In this document: positions 8,827-17,615 of the stretch, piece after piece
Position numbering within the stretch: position 1 is the first letter of the stretch
Layout of the letters: the number at the start of each line of letters is the position of its first letter
Source of the DNA: Deltaproteobacteria bacterium
GTDB taxonomy: Bacteria > Desulfobacterota > DSM-4660 > Desulfatiglandales > Desulfatiglandaceae
NCBI GenBank assembly: GCA_018644785.1
Contig: JABGPV010000009.1
Span: forward strand, 1-42,840
DNA length: 42,840 nt
Reading direction: 5' to 3'
Position numbers and translations under genes: made by a program
The notes under the pieces: generated by a model
Databases searched by the model: none
Seen by the model: only the letters and a program-made list of their open reading frames with translations
What the model was told of the DNA's origin: nothing

Positions 8827-10152
8827 ATGGATAACAGTTTTATCATTGGCCTTGAAGGCCTGGGTGTTCTTGTCTTATTAATCGCATTTCGTGTGCCCAT
8901 TGCTTACAGTATGCTGGTCGTGGGGATCGGGGGGGTTGCGATTCTCTCAGGTCCCGCCATCATCCTCTCTCAACTCAAAGACCTGGCTTACGCTCAATTC
9001 TCGAGTTACGGTTTGTCTGTTGTTCCCATGTTCATTCTGATGGGCTCCCTCTCCACTCACGCGGGCTTGAGCCGTGATCTTTTTCAGGCTGCCAATACCT
9101 GGCTTGGCAGGTTTCGAGGGGGGGTAGCGATGGCGGCAATTGTAGCTTGTGCCGGGTTTGGCTCAGTGTGCGGATCTTCACTTGCCACCGCTTCTACAAT
9201 GGGGAAGGTAGCGCTACCTGAGTTGAAACGTCTAAATTATTCTCCAGCCCTGGCGACTGGGACGGTCGCGGCGGGGGGGACGCTAGGGATTCTCATTCCC
9301 CCTTCTATCGTGCTGGTGATCTATGCGATTATTGTGGAAGCCAACATCGTTACCATGTTTATGGCTGCCTTTCTTCCCGGGCTTTTAGCGGTCCTATTAT
9401 TCGTTATTACGATCAGCATCTATGTTTGGGTCGTTCCCAGCGCAGGTCCTCCAGCGGAAAAGGCCAGTCGAACTGAGCTTTGGCAGTCCACTGTGACTGT
9501 TCTTCCAGTTGTTGGAATTTTTGGCATGGTAATTGGTGGAATCTATGCCGGACTCTTTAACCCCACTCCTGCCGCTGCTGTCGGGGCTTTTCTTGTGGCA
9601 GTTTACGGAATAGTACGCCGTAAAATTTCTTGGAACGGTTTTATTGCATCACTGTTGGAAACAGCCAAGACCAGTGGGATGATTTACCTTATCTTGATTG
9701 GCGCCGAAACCTTGAAGATTTTCATGTCCCGTGGCCGCGTACCGATGGAAGCGGCAGATCTCATGATATCAAGCGGATTGTCACCTTACTTGCTCCTGTG
9801 TTTGCTTCTAATAGCCTTGATCGTCCTGGGATGTTTTATGGATAGTTTATCCATGATCATACTGACGATGCCGTTCTTCTGGCCGGTCATTGAAGGACTC
9901 AACTTCGGGATGCCTGATGACATGGTGAAGATTTGGTTCGGCATTATTGCCCTGGTTGTTGTGGAGCTGGGTTTAATCACACCACCGGTAGGGTTGAATG
10001 TTTTCGTAATCAATTCTCTATCGGACAACGTCCCGATGAGCGAAACTTTTAAAGGAGTAATGCCGTTTTTTATGGTAGAGTTGCTTCGTATCACACTGAT
10101 AGTTGTCTTTCCAGCAATTGCACTGACTTTGCCTAGACTGCTCTCCGGGTAA
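8827..10152 (+). CDS. dctM: TRAP transporter large permease DctM
   Basis: A 441-residue polytopic membrane protein with about twelve hydrophobic segments, the ion-driven channel subunit of the TRAP importer. Typical blocks include VPMFILMGSLSTHAGLSRDLF (about 64-84), the glycine-rich ACAGFGSVCGSSLATASTMGKVALPE (about 106-131), GGTLGILIPPSIVLVIY and the C-terminal GLITPPVGLNVFVIN, which are hallmark DctM motifs for substrate and ion sites. It starts 14 bases after dctQ. Family length is usually 420-450, so it is intact. It ends the operon; no terminator with a U-run is obvious, only a short GTGAAA/TTTCAC hairpin at 10196-10211. Confidence 0.96.
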   Translation: MDNSFIIGLEGLGVLVLLIAFRVPIAYSMLVVGIGGVAILSGPAIILSQLKDLAYAQFSSYGLSVVPMFILMGSLSTHAGLSRDLFQAANTWLGRFRGGVAMAAIVACAGFGSVCGSSLATASTMGKVALPELKRLNYSPALATGTVAAGGTLGILIPPSIVLVIYAIIVEANIVTMFMAAFLPGLLAVLLFVITISIYVWVVPSAGPPAEKASRTELWQSTVTVLPVVGIFGMVIGGIYAGLFNPTPAAAVGAFLVAVYGIVRRKISWNGFIASLLETAKTSGMIYLILIGAETLKIFMSRGRVPMEAADLMISSGLSPYLLLCLLLIALIVLGCFMDSLSMIILTMPFFWPVIEGLNFGMPDDMVKIWFGIIALVVVELGLITPPVGLNVFVINSLSDNVPMSETFKGVMPFFMVELLRITLIVVFPAIALTLPRLLSG

Positions 10153-10251
10153 GTTTGTGTAACTGATTGAGTTACGAGTCATCAGGTACTTTTGTGTGAA
10201 ATTGTTTTCACCCAAATTTCTTAAAGAACAGCATGTAGGCAGGCACTTTTC

Positions 10252-10494
10252 CTAGAAAGCCTTCTCAAACCCCGGTAATCCATCCATGATTCCCAAACGC
10301 ACCTGGCCGGGATCCAACTCCCGTCTTTTGATATCTTTGAACAAGTCGCGCCAAATAGCGGTCGATTCCTTATGGCCAGACTGTATTGTCAGCACCGTTC
10401 TGTGCCTATTTTCCAAAGGGTTAGGGTTTTTTGCATCATCGGGGTTTATACAAGAATAGATTATGGTAGGAAAGAGAGTGTCAAAATGTGACAT
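10252..10494 (-). pseudogene. IS256/Mutator-type transposase remnant
   Basis: The last 52 or so residues of this 80-residue frame (about 10252-10407) match the core of IS256-family transposases: a KEST block followed by WRDLFKDIKRREL and GIMDGLPGFEKAF, where the aspartate in IMDG is a catalytic-triad position of this family. The frame stops right after EKAF, and the segment before the KEST block is not recognisable. Both flanks of a normal 400-residue transposase are missing and no terminal inverted repeats are visible. It marks an old insertion just downstream of the TRAP operon. Confidence 0.65.
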
Positions 10495-10676
10495 TGTGTG
10501 ATTGGAGGGCTTATTATGCCAAACCTATTCAAGAGTTATTCACATCTAAAACGGATTTGGCAACCGTTTAACGCTGTCGCACGTCTGGCAGTTTTTTTCC
10601 AGCAATTGGAACTGTGCAGACCGATCAAAGAAATTAAGTAATGGAATCAATCACAAAAAAAAATAGGGGTAGGCGG
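10495..10676 (+). other. Upstream region of the 2-oxoacid oxidoreductase operon
   Basis: No gene recognised. An in-frame ATG at 10641 would extend the next gene by 12 residues, but it lacks a ribosome site. A TGGCA element at 10586-10590 starts a sigma-54-like stretch, but the -12 GC is missing. No good sigma-70 boxes were found, so how the operon starts is unclear. Confidence 0.4.
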
Positions 10677-11252
10677 ATGATCGAAATCAGTTTTAGCGGA
10701 CGAGGAGGCCAAGGGGTGGTAATGGCCTCGCAAATTCTGGGGTTGGCTTTTTTCAAGGCCGGAAATTACCCCCAATGCTACTCGGTCTTCGGCGGTGAAC
10801 GGAGAGGGGCGCCATTGGCCAGCTTTTTGCGGGTGGATGACCGGAAAATTTTACTAAAGTGTGAAATCAAGTATCCCAACGAATTTCTCTGTTTTGACGA
10901 CACTCTTTTTGATCTTCAGGAGGTCCGTTCCCAGTTGGTGCCGGGTGGCAATATTCTCATCAACACACGAAAAAGCCCCGAAGCTTTTTCGGACCTGGCC
11001 AAAGATTTCAAGGTGGGAATCATCGACGGGCTGGCCGTATCCCGTGAAATAGGTCTGGGGAACTTTTTCAACACCATTATGGTCGGTGCATACGGTGGTT
11101 TTACCGGGCATATCGGCAAGGATCCCATTGTGGCGGCAATCATGGAAATGGCACCCACCGAGCCGGAGCTGAACGCACGCGGTGCCCTAGCCGCTTTCGA
11201 GCGCGTTACCATTCTTGAATCAACAAACGGAACAGGAGGAGCCCATGGCTGA
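10677..11252 (+). CDS. 2-oxoacid:acceptor oxidoreductase, gamma subunit
   Basis: A 191-residue gamma subunit of the pyruvate/2-ketoacid ferredoxin oxidoreductase family. The N-terminus MIEISFSGRGGQGVVMAS is the standard opening of this domain, which supports ATG 10677 (an in-frame ATG at 10641 adds 12 atypical residues). Conserved features include CYSVFGGERRGAPLASFLRV (about 31-50) and the central NILINTRKS region. It binds part of the CoA-side active site of the oxidoreductase complex in the cytoplasm. Its last eight bases overlap the next gene. Together with the following three genes it forms a complete complex of gamma, NAD(P)H-oxidoreductase/ferredoxin, alpha and beta, the subunit set known from phenylglyoxylate:NAD+ oxidoreductase (PadEFGHI) and Kor-type enzymes. 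Confidence 0.9.
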   Translation: MIEISFSGRGGQGVVMASQILGLAFFKAGNYPQCYSVFGGERRGAPLASFLRVDDRKILLKCEIKYPNEFLCFDDTLFDLQEVRSQLVPGGNILINTRKSPEAFSDLAKDFKVGIIDGLAVSREIGLGNFFNTIMVGAYGGFTGHIGKDPIVAAIMEMAPTEPELNARGALAAFERVTILESTNGTGGAHG

Positions 11253-12984
11253 TCAACCATGTCCGGCATGCATGGATCCGGAAATCATGATTCCCATTTC
11301 CCGAGAGACCACTGAAATTTTCAAAACCGGGACCTGGTCGTCGATACGGCCCCGTTTCAGTGAAAAGATCTCCCCCTGCCGTGCGGCCTGTCCCACGGGA
11401 AATAATATCGGCGCGGCGGCCCGAGTTTTGGCAGACGGCGATTATGACCGCGCGTTAGCCGCCTTCTTGGAAGAGACCCCTTTGCCGGGTTCCTGTGGAA
11501 GGGTCTGCTACCATCCCTGTCAACTCACCTGTAACCGGCGCGACCAAGATGGGTGGGTGAACATCCGTGCTTTGGAGCGGGCAGCGGCGGATTACGGAAA
11601 AGCCACACCCACAAAACTGAGTGATGCCGGTAAAGACAAGCCGGTTGCTATCGTGGGATCCGGTCCTGCCGGCCTTTCCTGCGCTTATCACCTGTCCCGT
11701 ATGGGCCACCCCGTTACCATCTACGAGGCCGCGGATCGGCCAGGTGGATTATTGGCTCGGGGGATTCCCGGTTTTCGACTGCCGGATAAGGTGCTCAAGA
11801 AAGATTTGGATCGCATTTGGTCTCTGGGGGTGTCTTTAAAGACCGGCGTGAAAGTAGACAAGGCACAACTGGACGAATTGGCCCAATCCTATGAAGCTCT
11901 ATTTCTGAGTTCCGGAGCGGACGAGCATCAGGAACTGGGTATTCCGGGTGAGGACCTGGATGGCGTTTTGAGGGGTCTGGCCTTCCTTAGAGACGCCCAT
12001 AAGCAGGTTCTGGCCAATGGTGCCCATGTATATGTGATCGGCGGCGGAAATACTGCCATTGACGCCTCTCGCATGGCCTTAAGGGCCGGCGCCAAGAGTG
12101 TGACCATCCTCTATCGCCGTACCAAAGAACAGATGCCGGCCTTTGGAGATGAGGTCCGTGAAGCGGAAGCAGAAGGTGTCATGATAAAGGAGTTGGTGGC
12201 CCCCGTTGCCTTTCTTGGCAGAGACAGATTGGCCGCCATCAAGCTGGTTCCGTTAAAATTGGGGGAACCCGGCATGGACGGACGGCCCGAACCGCTCCCA
12301 AAAGGTGCACAGGCAGAGGAGATAGCTTGCGATCTGGTTATTGTGGCTGCTGGACAAAAGGCTGGGGAGACTTTTATGAACGATGATTTGGAATGGAAAG
12401 ATAACCGCATCGTCGTGGATGGGTGGAGCCGAACCTCCAATGCCAAAATCTTCGCAGGCGGTGATCTGACACCCGCACGGGCGTCGGTGGTGGACGCCAT
12501 TGCCACCGGTAAACGTGCGGCCCTGGGTATTCATCTATCCGTTTTAGGCAATCTTTATGATGAGAGACTCAAGGCGGTGACTTTGGGAGAGGGTCCGAGC
12601 TTTTCTATTACGGCCTGGTTTCAGAGACCAGAGGGATGGCAGCCGGACAAGGTGGCGGTCCCCGATGATCTTACTTTAATGATGATGCCCCCACAGACGC
12701 CCCAGAACTTGCCCGAGTCTGATCCTGCCGAGCGAATCCGCTCCAATGAAGAGGTGGTCCAGGGGTTTTCTGCTTTGTCGGCTATAAAGGAGGCGGAACG
12801 GTGTCTGGTTTGCGGGACCTGTGTCGGCTGCGATCGTTGCCTCGTTTTCTGCCCGGAAGGATCCGTAATTCCCCCCGAAGAACCCGGCGGTGAATATCTC
12901 TATCGTGACGAGTACTGTAAGGGATGTGGGGTCTGTGCCTCGGTATGCCTGCGCGGCGTGATGGAAACAGGAGGAGACCAATGA
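11245..12984 (+). CDS. GltD-like NAD(P)H oxidoreductase fused to a C-terminal ferredoxin domain
   Basis: A 579-residue flavoprotein. The N-terminal Fe-S helical domain carries Cys45, Cys49 and the set C84-x3-C-x3-C-x3-C96. The FAD fold starts at GSGPAG (138-143), with PGGLLARGIPGFRLP, and the NAD(P) fold at GGGNTA (266-271). The last 60 residues hold a double 4Fe-4S region with CLVCGTCVGCDRC, then CKGCGVCASVC. This combines the roles of the delta (ferredoxin) and NADH-oxidoreductase subunits (PadF and PadH in Pad complexes), linking oxoacid oxidation to NAD(P) reduction. ATG 11245 follows aggagg and overlaps the gamma gene by eight bases. The stop overlaps the alpha start. The fusion arrangement is seen directly; the cofactor preference (NAD or NADP) is not readable with certainty. 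Confidence 0.9.
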   Translation: MADQPCPACMDPEIMIPISRETTEIFKTGTWSSIRPRFSEKISPCRAACPTGNNIGAAARVLADGDYDRALAAFLEETPLPGSCGRVCYHPCQLTCNRRDQDGWVNIRALERAAADYGKATPTKLSDAGKDKPVAIVGSGPAGLSCAYHLSRMGHPVTIYEAADRPGGLLARGIPGFRLPDKVLKKDLDRIWSLGVSLKTGVKVDKAQLDELAQSYEALFLSSGADEHQELGIPGEDLDGVLRGLAFLRDAHKQVLANGAHVYVIGGGNTAIDASRMALRAGAKSVTILYRRTKEQMPAFGDEVREAEAEGVMIKELVAPVAFLGRDRLAAIKLVPLKLGEPGMDGRPEPLPKGAQAEEIACDLVIVAAGQKAGETFMNDDLEWKDNRIVVDGWSRTSNAKIFAGGDLTPARASVVDAIATGKRAALGIHLSVLGNLYDERLKAVTLGEGPSFSITAWFQRPEGWQPDKVAVPDDLTLMMMPPQTPQNLPESDPAERIRSNEEVVQGFSALSAIKEAERCLVCGTCVGCDRCLVFCPEGSVIPPEEPGGEYLYRDEYCKGCGVCASVCLRGVMETGGDQ

Positions 12985-14135
12985 TGAAATTTATCACCGG
13001 CAATACCGCTGTGGCGGAAGCCGTGCGTCTGTGCAAGCCCGGTGTGATCGCGGCCTATCCCATTACGCCCCAGACGCCCATTTATGAAAAATTGTCCGAC
13101 TGGGAAGACAGCGGGCAAATTAATACCAAGATGATGCGTGTGGAAAGTGAACACTCTGCCATGGCGGCTTGTCTGTCCGCATCCTTGACCGGCGTACGAA
13201 CCTTTACAGCCACCTCTTCCCAGGGGTTGGCCTTGATGCATGAGATGCTCCATTTTGCCTCTGGCCTGCGGACCGGAGTGGTGATGGCTGCCGTCAACCG
13301 GACTTTGGCTTCACCCTGGGCTTTCTGGTCGGATCAGACCGACACTTTGTCCCAGAGAGACACAGGCTGGATGCAGGTCTACTGCGAAGACAACCAGGAA
13401 TCCGCCGATATGATCATCCAGGCTTTCAAAATTGCGGAAGAGGTCATGCTGCCTATGATGGTGATCCTTGAGGCCAATTTTATCAGCCATTTTATGGAAC
13501 CGGTGGACATTCCCTCTCCTGAAGAAGTTGAGGCCTTCCTACCGCCGGTCAGCCTGCCGCAAAGATTTGATGTGGATAACCCCGGCTATGTTTCGCCCAC
13601 TGTGACCCAGAAAGAATATGAGAAGTACCGTAAACATAACTCCGATGCCATGGCCCATGCCTTAGATGTCATCGAGCGGGTGGACAGGGAGTTCGAACAG
13701 GCCTTTGGCCGCCGCTACGGTTTGTTGGAAACGGTGAACACCGAAGATGCAGATATTGTCCTGGTCACGACCGCCACCATTACTTCGACTGCACGACTGG
13801 CTCTTCAACAGCTACGGAAAGAGGGCGTGAAAGTGGGGTTGTGCAAACTTCGGATTTTCCGGCCCTTTCCCGTGGAGGTTATCAAAACCGCCTTAGAGAA
13901 TGTACCCAGGATTGCAGTTCTGGAGCGGAATATTTCCCAGGGACGTGAAGGTATATTCTGCTCGGAATTGAAATCCGCTCTTATAAATTGCGAAAATTCC
14001 CCTAAGATACAGGGTTATATTGCCGGTATCGGCGGTACCAATGTGGATCCGGACCTCATTAAAAAGGTCGTGCGCCATGCCCTTGAGGCAACGGCATATT
14101 CGGACGGGCCTATCTGGATGGGAGGTGACGAATGA
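12981..14135 (+). CDS. 2-oxoacid:acceptor oxidoreductase, alpha subunit
   Basis: A 384-residue alpha subunit of the pyruvate:ferredoxin oxidoreductase family. It begins with the domain I pyrimidine-binding region: FITGNTAVAEAVRLCKPGVIAAYPITPQTPI, with the glutamate in RVESEHSAMAACLSASLTG that usually activates thiamine diphosphate, and TATSSQGLALMHEML. The C-terminal transketolase-like domain has VLVTTATITSTARLAL and PVEVIKTALENVPRIAVLERN. The start is ATG 12981 or 12984, both behind aggagg; the first overlaps the previous stop (ATGA). Substrate residues differ among family members and cannot be assigned by eye. The Pad-like operon and CoA ligase suggest an aryl 2-oxoacid such as phenylglyoxylate or an arylpyruvate; this is inference. 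Confidence 0.92.
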   Translation: MMKFITGNTAVAEAVRLCKPGVIAAYPITPQTPIYEKLSDWEDSGQINTKMMRVESEHSAMAACLSASLTGVRTFTATSSQGLALMHEMLHFASGLRTGVVMAAVNRTLASPWAFWSDQTDTLSQRDTGWMQVYCEDNQESADMIIQAFKIAEEVMLPMMVILEANFISHFMEPVDIPSPEEVEAFLPPVSLPQRFDVDNPGYVSPTVTQKEYEKYRKHNSDAMAHALDVIERVDREFEQAFGRRYGLLETVNTEDADIVLVTTATITSTARLALQQLRKEGVKVGLCKLRIFRPFPVEVIKTALENVPRIAVLERNISQGREGIFCSELKSALINCENSPKIQGYIAGIGGTNVDPDLIKKVVRHALEATAYSDGPIWMGGDE

Positions 14136-15013
14136 TGAATGAGCTTTATCGACCCACGGAAATCATGAGTCCCGGACAATTGGCCTGCCCGGGCTGCGGT
14201 CTGGCCTTGGGCATGCGTCAGGTGATGCGGGCAATGGGAAAGCGCTGTGTCGTTGTCGTAGTTCCCTCCTGTGTGGCGGTTACCACCGGCCCCTATCCCA
14301 ATTACACGCTGGGTGTACCGGCCTTTCATTCGGCTTTTGAGATCGCCGCACCCACGGCTGCTGGGATCCGCAATGCTCTGATCCAACAGGGCAAGGATGA
14401 CATCCCGGTGCTGGCATTCGCAGGAGACGGCGGGACCTTTGATATCGGCCTGCAGGCCTTGTCCGGATGCGCGGATCGAAACGAAGATATTATATATGTG
14501 TGTATGGACAACGAGGCATATATGAATACCGGCGTCCAAGTATCATCAGCCACTCCCCAGTTTACCTGGACCGGCACATCGCCTTCGGGAAACACCCGTC
14601 GAAAGAAGAAGATTATGGAAATCATGGCAGCCCACCGCATGCCCTACGCGGCCACGGCCTCACCTGCATTCCCTGAGGATTTGACTCGAAAGATCAAAAA
14701 GGCCAAGGCCATGTGCGGCACCCGTTTCCTGCATGTCCTGGCGCCCTGTAATACGGGGTGGAAAATCAAGGAAGATATGGCGGTCCGGGTTGCCATGCTA
14801 TCGGTGGAAACCAATGTGTTCCCCCTCTACGAGATCGAAGACGGTGTGAGCTATACTCAGAACTATGAGGCCAAGGGGTTGCCCATCGAGGAATATCTGA
14901 AGGTCCAGGGGCGGTACAAACATCTGAAGCCGGAACAGATCGAAATCATGCAGGCCGAAGTGGACCGAAATCTGGATGATCTTAAGGCACGTATCGCACG
15001 AAATCCCAACTAG
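14132..15013 (+). CDS. 2-oxoacid:acceptor oxidoreductase, beta subunit (TPP-binding)
   Basis: A 293-residue beta subunit. The thiamine diphosphate/Mg motif is GDGGT (98-102) followed after 24-26 residues by DNEAYMNTG (126-134). Four cysteines suited to hold the proximal [4Fe-4S] cluster are present: Cys19 and Cys22 (ACPGCG), Cys47 (PSC) and Cys206 (PCNTGW). After GDG the protein has GTFDIGLQALSG, as in pyruvate oxidoreductase beta subunits. The start overlaps the alpha gene by four bases and is preceded by ggaggtgacga. It is the last subunit of the complex, 274 bases before the acyl-CoA ligase. All sites needed for activity are present. Confidence 0.94.
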   Translation: MMNELYRPTEIMSPGQLACPGCGLALGMRQVMRAMGKRCVVVVVPSCVAVTTGPYPNYTLGVPAFHSAFEIAAPTAAGIRNALIQQGKDDIPVLAFAGDGGTFDIGLQALSGCADRNEDIIYVCMDNEAYMNTGVQVSSATPQFTWTGTSPSGNTRRKKKIMEIMAAHRMPYAATASPAFPEDLTRKIKKAKAMCGTRFLHVLAPCNTGWKIKEDMAVRVAMLSVETNVFPLYEIEDGVSYTQNYEAKGLPIEEYLKVQGRYKHLKPEQIEIMQAEVDRNLDDLKARIARNPN

Positions 15014-15230
15014 ACCCGGGCGTTCTGATATGTCCCGTATTTAGGATCAATCCGGCTATGACCTGACTGTTTTCAAATTGTACTTCGGGCCAATGATCCT
15101 CAAACATTACGATAAAGGCCCTCGGGTTCTGTGCGTAGAAGTCCTTGCTCATCGTCATCTCCTTTCATGGGTTGACTCAGAGCTTAGCACATTGTCCGAA
15201 TTTTGGGGACCACCTCACTTCTGGTTTTTC

Positions 15231-15259
15231 TTGACAGAAAACCAGGTGATAAGATACCA
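15231..15259 (+). promoter_or_regulatory. Weak sigma-70-like promoter before the CoA ligase gene
   Basis: A perfect TTGACA at 15231-15236 with poor -10 candidates 16-17 bases downstream (GATACC or ATACCA). It lies in the 274-base gap between the beta subunit and ligase genes, which shows no recognisable coding sequence. It could give the ligase some independent expression. Confidence 0.25.
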
Positions 15260-15287
15260 ACCCTTAACTCTGGAGGACACTTTAGCC

Positions 15288-16616
15288 GTGGAAACCCCTT
15301 ACTGGAATCCCTACCTGGAAACCCTCGATCCGGAAGCGATCAAGACCATTCAGCTTAAGAAATTTCAAAATATGGTCTCCTGGGCATTTGAACGATCTCC
15401 CTACTACCGGGAGATTTATCAGAAGGCGGGCCTTGAACCGGAAGATATCAAGACCTGGGATGATGTCTCAAAAGTCCCTAAAATGGACAAGGCCCGGCTC
15501 AAGGAAGGTCAGGAAGGCGATCCTTTTCCCTATGGCCGGCTGCTCTGCCAGCCCATTGAAGAGGTGGCCGAATTCCGCCAAACCAGCGGGACCACGGGAA
15601 AGCCGGTTTATCAGGCGGATTCCTGGGCCGACTGGGAATGGTGGTCCGAATCCTGGTGTTACATCCTGTGGTCCCAAGGGTACCGCGCAACAGACCGGGT
15701 TTTCTTCCCTTTTGGCTATAACGTGTTCGTGGCTTTCTGGGCAGGACACTATGCGGCTGAAAAACTGGGGTGTGAAGTGGTGCCGGGCGGCGTGCTGGAT
15801 ACGGCATCTCGAGTCCTTAAAATACAGGAACTCCAAGCCACCGCCATGATGGGCACGCCAACCTACCTCCTCAACATGGCGGATGTGGCCCGAAACCGCC
15901 TAGGGATAGATCCGGCAAGCCTTCCCATTTCACGCATTACCTGCGCCGGAGAACCGGGTGCTTCCATTCCCGCCACTAAGAAACGACTGGAGGATGCCTG
16001 GGGGGCCAAGGTTTTCGACCATGCGGGCGCCACCGAGATCGGCGCCTGGAGCTACGAATGCACCGAACAGCCCGGCGGCCTTCACGTGAACGAAGGCCTG
16101 TTTCTGGTGGAAATCGAAGACGTGGATACCGGCGCGTTGATTACGGAACCGGGAAAAAGAGGCAAGATGATCATCACGGCCTTTGACCGGTTTGCGCAAC
16201 CCTGCATCCGTTTCGATTCCAAGGATATTATTGAATGGCAAAAAGAGCCCTGCCCCTGCGGGCGAACTTACCGGCTCATCAAAGGCGGGGTTCAGGGACG
16301 TTCGGATGATATCACCAAGGTCAAGGGCGTGCTGCTGTCACCCTCTGCCATTGAGGAAGTGGTTCGGGGATTTGCTGAGCTTTCTGATGAATATGAAGTC
16401 ACAGTTGAGCGGATCGGCGATAACGAAAAAATTACGTTAAAAATTGAACTGCTGCCGAGTGCCGAATCCAATGAAAAAGAAATTCTGGCCCGTCTGGCCA
16501 ATGCATTAAGGCTGAACACGAACCTGGGTTACACCATCGAGGTCCATCCCATGGGATCGCTCCCCCGCTATGAAGTCAAATCCAGAAGATTCAAGGATTT
16601 AAGAAAGATCCACTGA
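15288..16616 (+). CDS. AMP-forming acyl-CoA ligase, phenylacetate-CoA ligase (PaaK/PadJ) family
   Basis: A 442-residue adenylate-forming ligase that activates an organic acid to its CoA thioester using ATP. The P-loop is TSGTTGKPVY (about 99-108), the A5-like motif is HAGATEIGAWSYEC, and a CPCGRTYRLIKGG block follows; the C-terminal domain has GRSDDITKVKGVLLSPSAIEE and the lysine-rich end typical of PaaK. GTG 15288 is chosen because it has ggagg 11 bases upstream and gives the usual PaaK N-terminus with YWNP; the frame stays open upstream to 15078, but those residues look non-coding. PaaK length is normally 430-440. The position after a Pad-like oxidoreductase fits an aromatic acid substrate such as phenylacetate, but benzoate-like or other acids cannot be excluded. 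Confidence 0.88.
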   Translation: METPYWNPYLETLDPEAIKTIQLKKFQNMVSWAFERSPYYREIYQKAGLEPEDIKTWDDVSKVPKMDKARLKEGQEGDPFPYGRLLCQPIEEVAEFRQTSGTTGKPVYQADSWADWEWWSESWCYILWSQGYRATDRVFFPFGYNVFVAFWAGHYAAEKLGCEVVPGGVLDTASRVLKIQELQATAMMGTPTYLLNMADVARNRLGIDPASLPISRITCAGEPGASIPATKKRLEDAWGAKVFDHAGATEIGAWSYECTEQPGGLHVNEGLFLVEIEDVDTGALITEPGKRGKMIITAFDRFAQPCIRFDSKDIIEWQKEPCPCGRTYRLIKGGVQGRSDDITKVKGVLLSPSAIEEVVRGFAELSDEYEVTVERIGDNEKITLKIELLPSAESNEKEILARLANALRLNTNLGYTIEVHPMGSLPRYEVKSRRFKDLRKIH

Positions 16617-16632
16617 AAATGAGGAATATCCA

Positions 16633-16857
16633 TTGGAAACAGAAAAAATAGACAAGATTCGCGAGAGCATGGAAAATCTCTCACAAAACGCTGACACCCT
16701 TGCAATCAATGCGGAGGGCTTCCCCGCCATTGTGCAGAATACCCAGCGACTGAAAGCGTGCATCCGCATGATGGAAATGGCCCTGGGACAGGTGACTCTG
16801 ACATCGGCGGTTCTTGAACCGGTTCCAGGCGGCGTCAATTCTTCCGGCCCCTCATAA
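16633..16857 (+). CDS. Small helical protein of unknown function
   Basis: A 74-residue protein I do not recognise. It is predicted to be mostly alpha-helical, with heptad-like hydrophobic spacing through residues 5-50 (KIDKIRESMENL and QRLKACIRMMEMAL), ending in a Gly/Pro/Ser tail. The start would be TTG 16633 with gagga about eight bases before it, 16 bases after the ligase stop, so it may be the last gene of that operon. It converges on the SDR gene with a five-base gap. It could be an accessory protein of the ligase/oxidoreductase system or a fortuitous frame. The amino-acid composition looks coding. Confidence 0.5.
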   Translation: METEKIDKIRESMENLSQNADTLAINAEGFPAIVQNTQRLKACIRMMEMALGQVTLTSAVLEPVPGGVNSSGPS

Positions 16858-16862
16858 TTCGC

Positions 16863-17615
16863 TTACTGCATTGTAAAACCCCCGTCAACAGCATATACCT
16901 GACCGGTGATGTAGGAGGCCTCATCCGATGCCAGGAAAACGGCCAGCCCGACGATCTCTTCCGGTTGCCCCAACCTCCCGAGCGGGACTTGATAGGTGGT
17001 GTACGCCTTGAGTGCGCTTTCCGGAAACACGCCGAGGGCCGTGTCCGTTTCAATGATCCCCGGGGCGATGGCATTGACCCTGATGCCCATGGGGGCACTC
17101 TCCCTTGCAAGTGCCTTGGAAAAGGCGATGACGCCACCCTTTGCGGCCGAATAGGGGACCATGCTCACGGCCCCCACCAGGCCTGATACAGAGGCGATGT
17201 TGACGATGGCGCCTATTTTTTTCGGTCGCATGACTGCCATGGCGGCCTGGCTGCAGAGAAAAATGCTCTTGAGATCGAGATCCATGACCTTGTCCCAGTC
17301 CTCATCCGTGATCAGGGCGAAAGGCTTGATGGGAAATCCCCCGGCATTGTTGACGAGAACGTCGAGGCGCCCGAATTCTTCGACGGTTTTGGCGACCATT
17401 CGTTCCACTTCGGATCGTTCGGTGACGCTGGCCTGTACCGCAATGGCCTGTCTTCCCATGGCCTGCACTTCGCCTACCGCTTCCAATGCCGCATCTTCGC
17501 TCCGGCTGTAGTTTATAACGACGTTGGCGCCTTCCCGCGCCATGGCAAGGGCTATTTGTCTCCCGATACCGCGGCTGCTGCCGGTTACCAGGACTACTTT
17601 GTTTTCGAGTCGCAT
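16863..17615 (-). CDS. Short-chain dehydrogenase/reductase (FabG-like)
   Basis: A 250-residue classical SDR. The Rossmann glycine motif is TGSSRGIG (11-18), NNAG is at 89-92, and the catalytic triad is Ser142, Tyr155 and Lys159. The end SYITGQVYAVDGGFTMQ is typical. The Asn36-Tyr-Ser-Arg after beta-2 suggests NADP(H) preference, by family analogy. It oxidises or reduces a small alcohol/ketone in the cytoplasm. It is the last gene of the ten-gene minus-strand operon: its start directly abuts the stop of the lipoyl carrier gene. A role in interconverting the imported alcohol or its product is likely from context, though the substrate is not readable. Confidence 0.92.
   Translation of the reverse strand: MRLENKVVLVTGSSRGIGRQIALAMAREGANVVINYSRSEDAALEAVGEVQAMGRQAIAVQASVTERSEVERMVAKTVEEFGRLDVLVNNAGGFPIKPFALITDEDWDKVMDLDLKSIFLCSQAAMAVMRPKKIGAIVNIASVSGLVGAVSMVPYSAAKGGVIAFSKALARESAPMGIRVNAIAPGIIETDTALGVFPESALKAYTTYQVPLGRLGQPEEIVGLAVFLASDEASYITGQVYAVDGGFTMQ

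Noticed and set aside
10586..10603. Sigma-54-like element TGGCAGTTTTTTTCCA upstream of the oxidoreductase operon
   Set aside because: The -24 part fits, but the -12 part reads CC where the nearly invariant GC is required.
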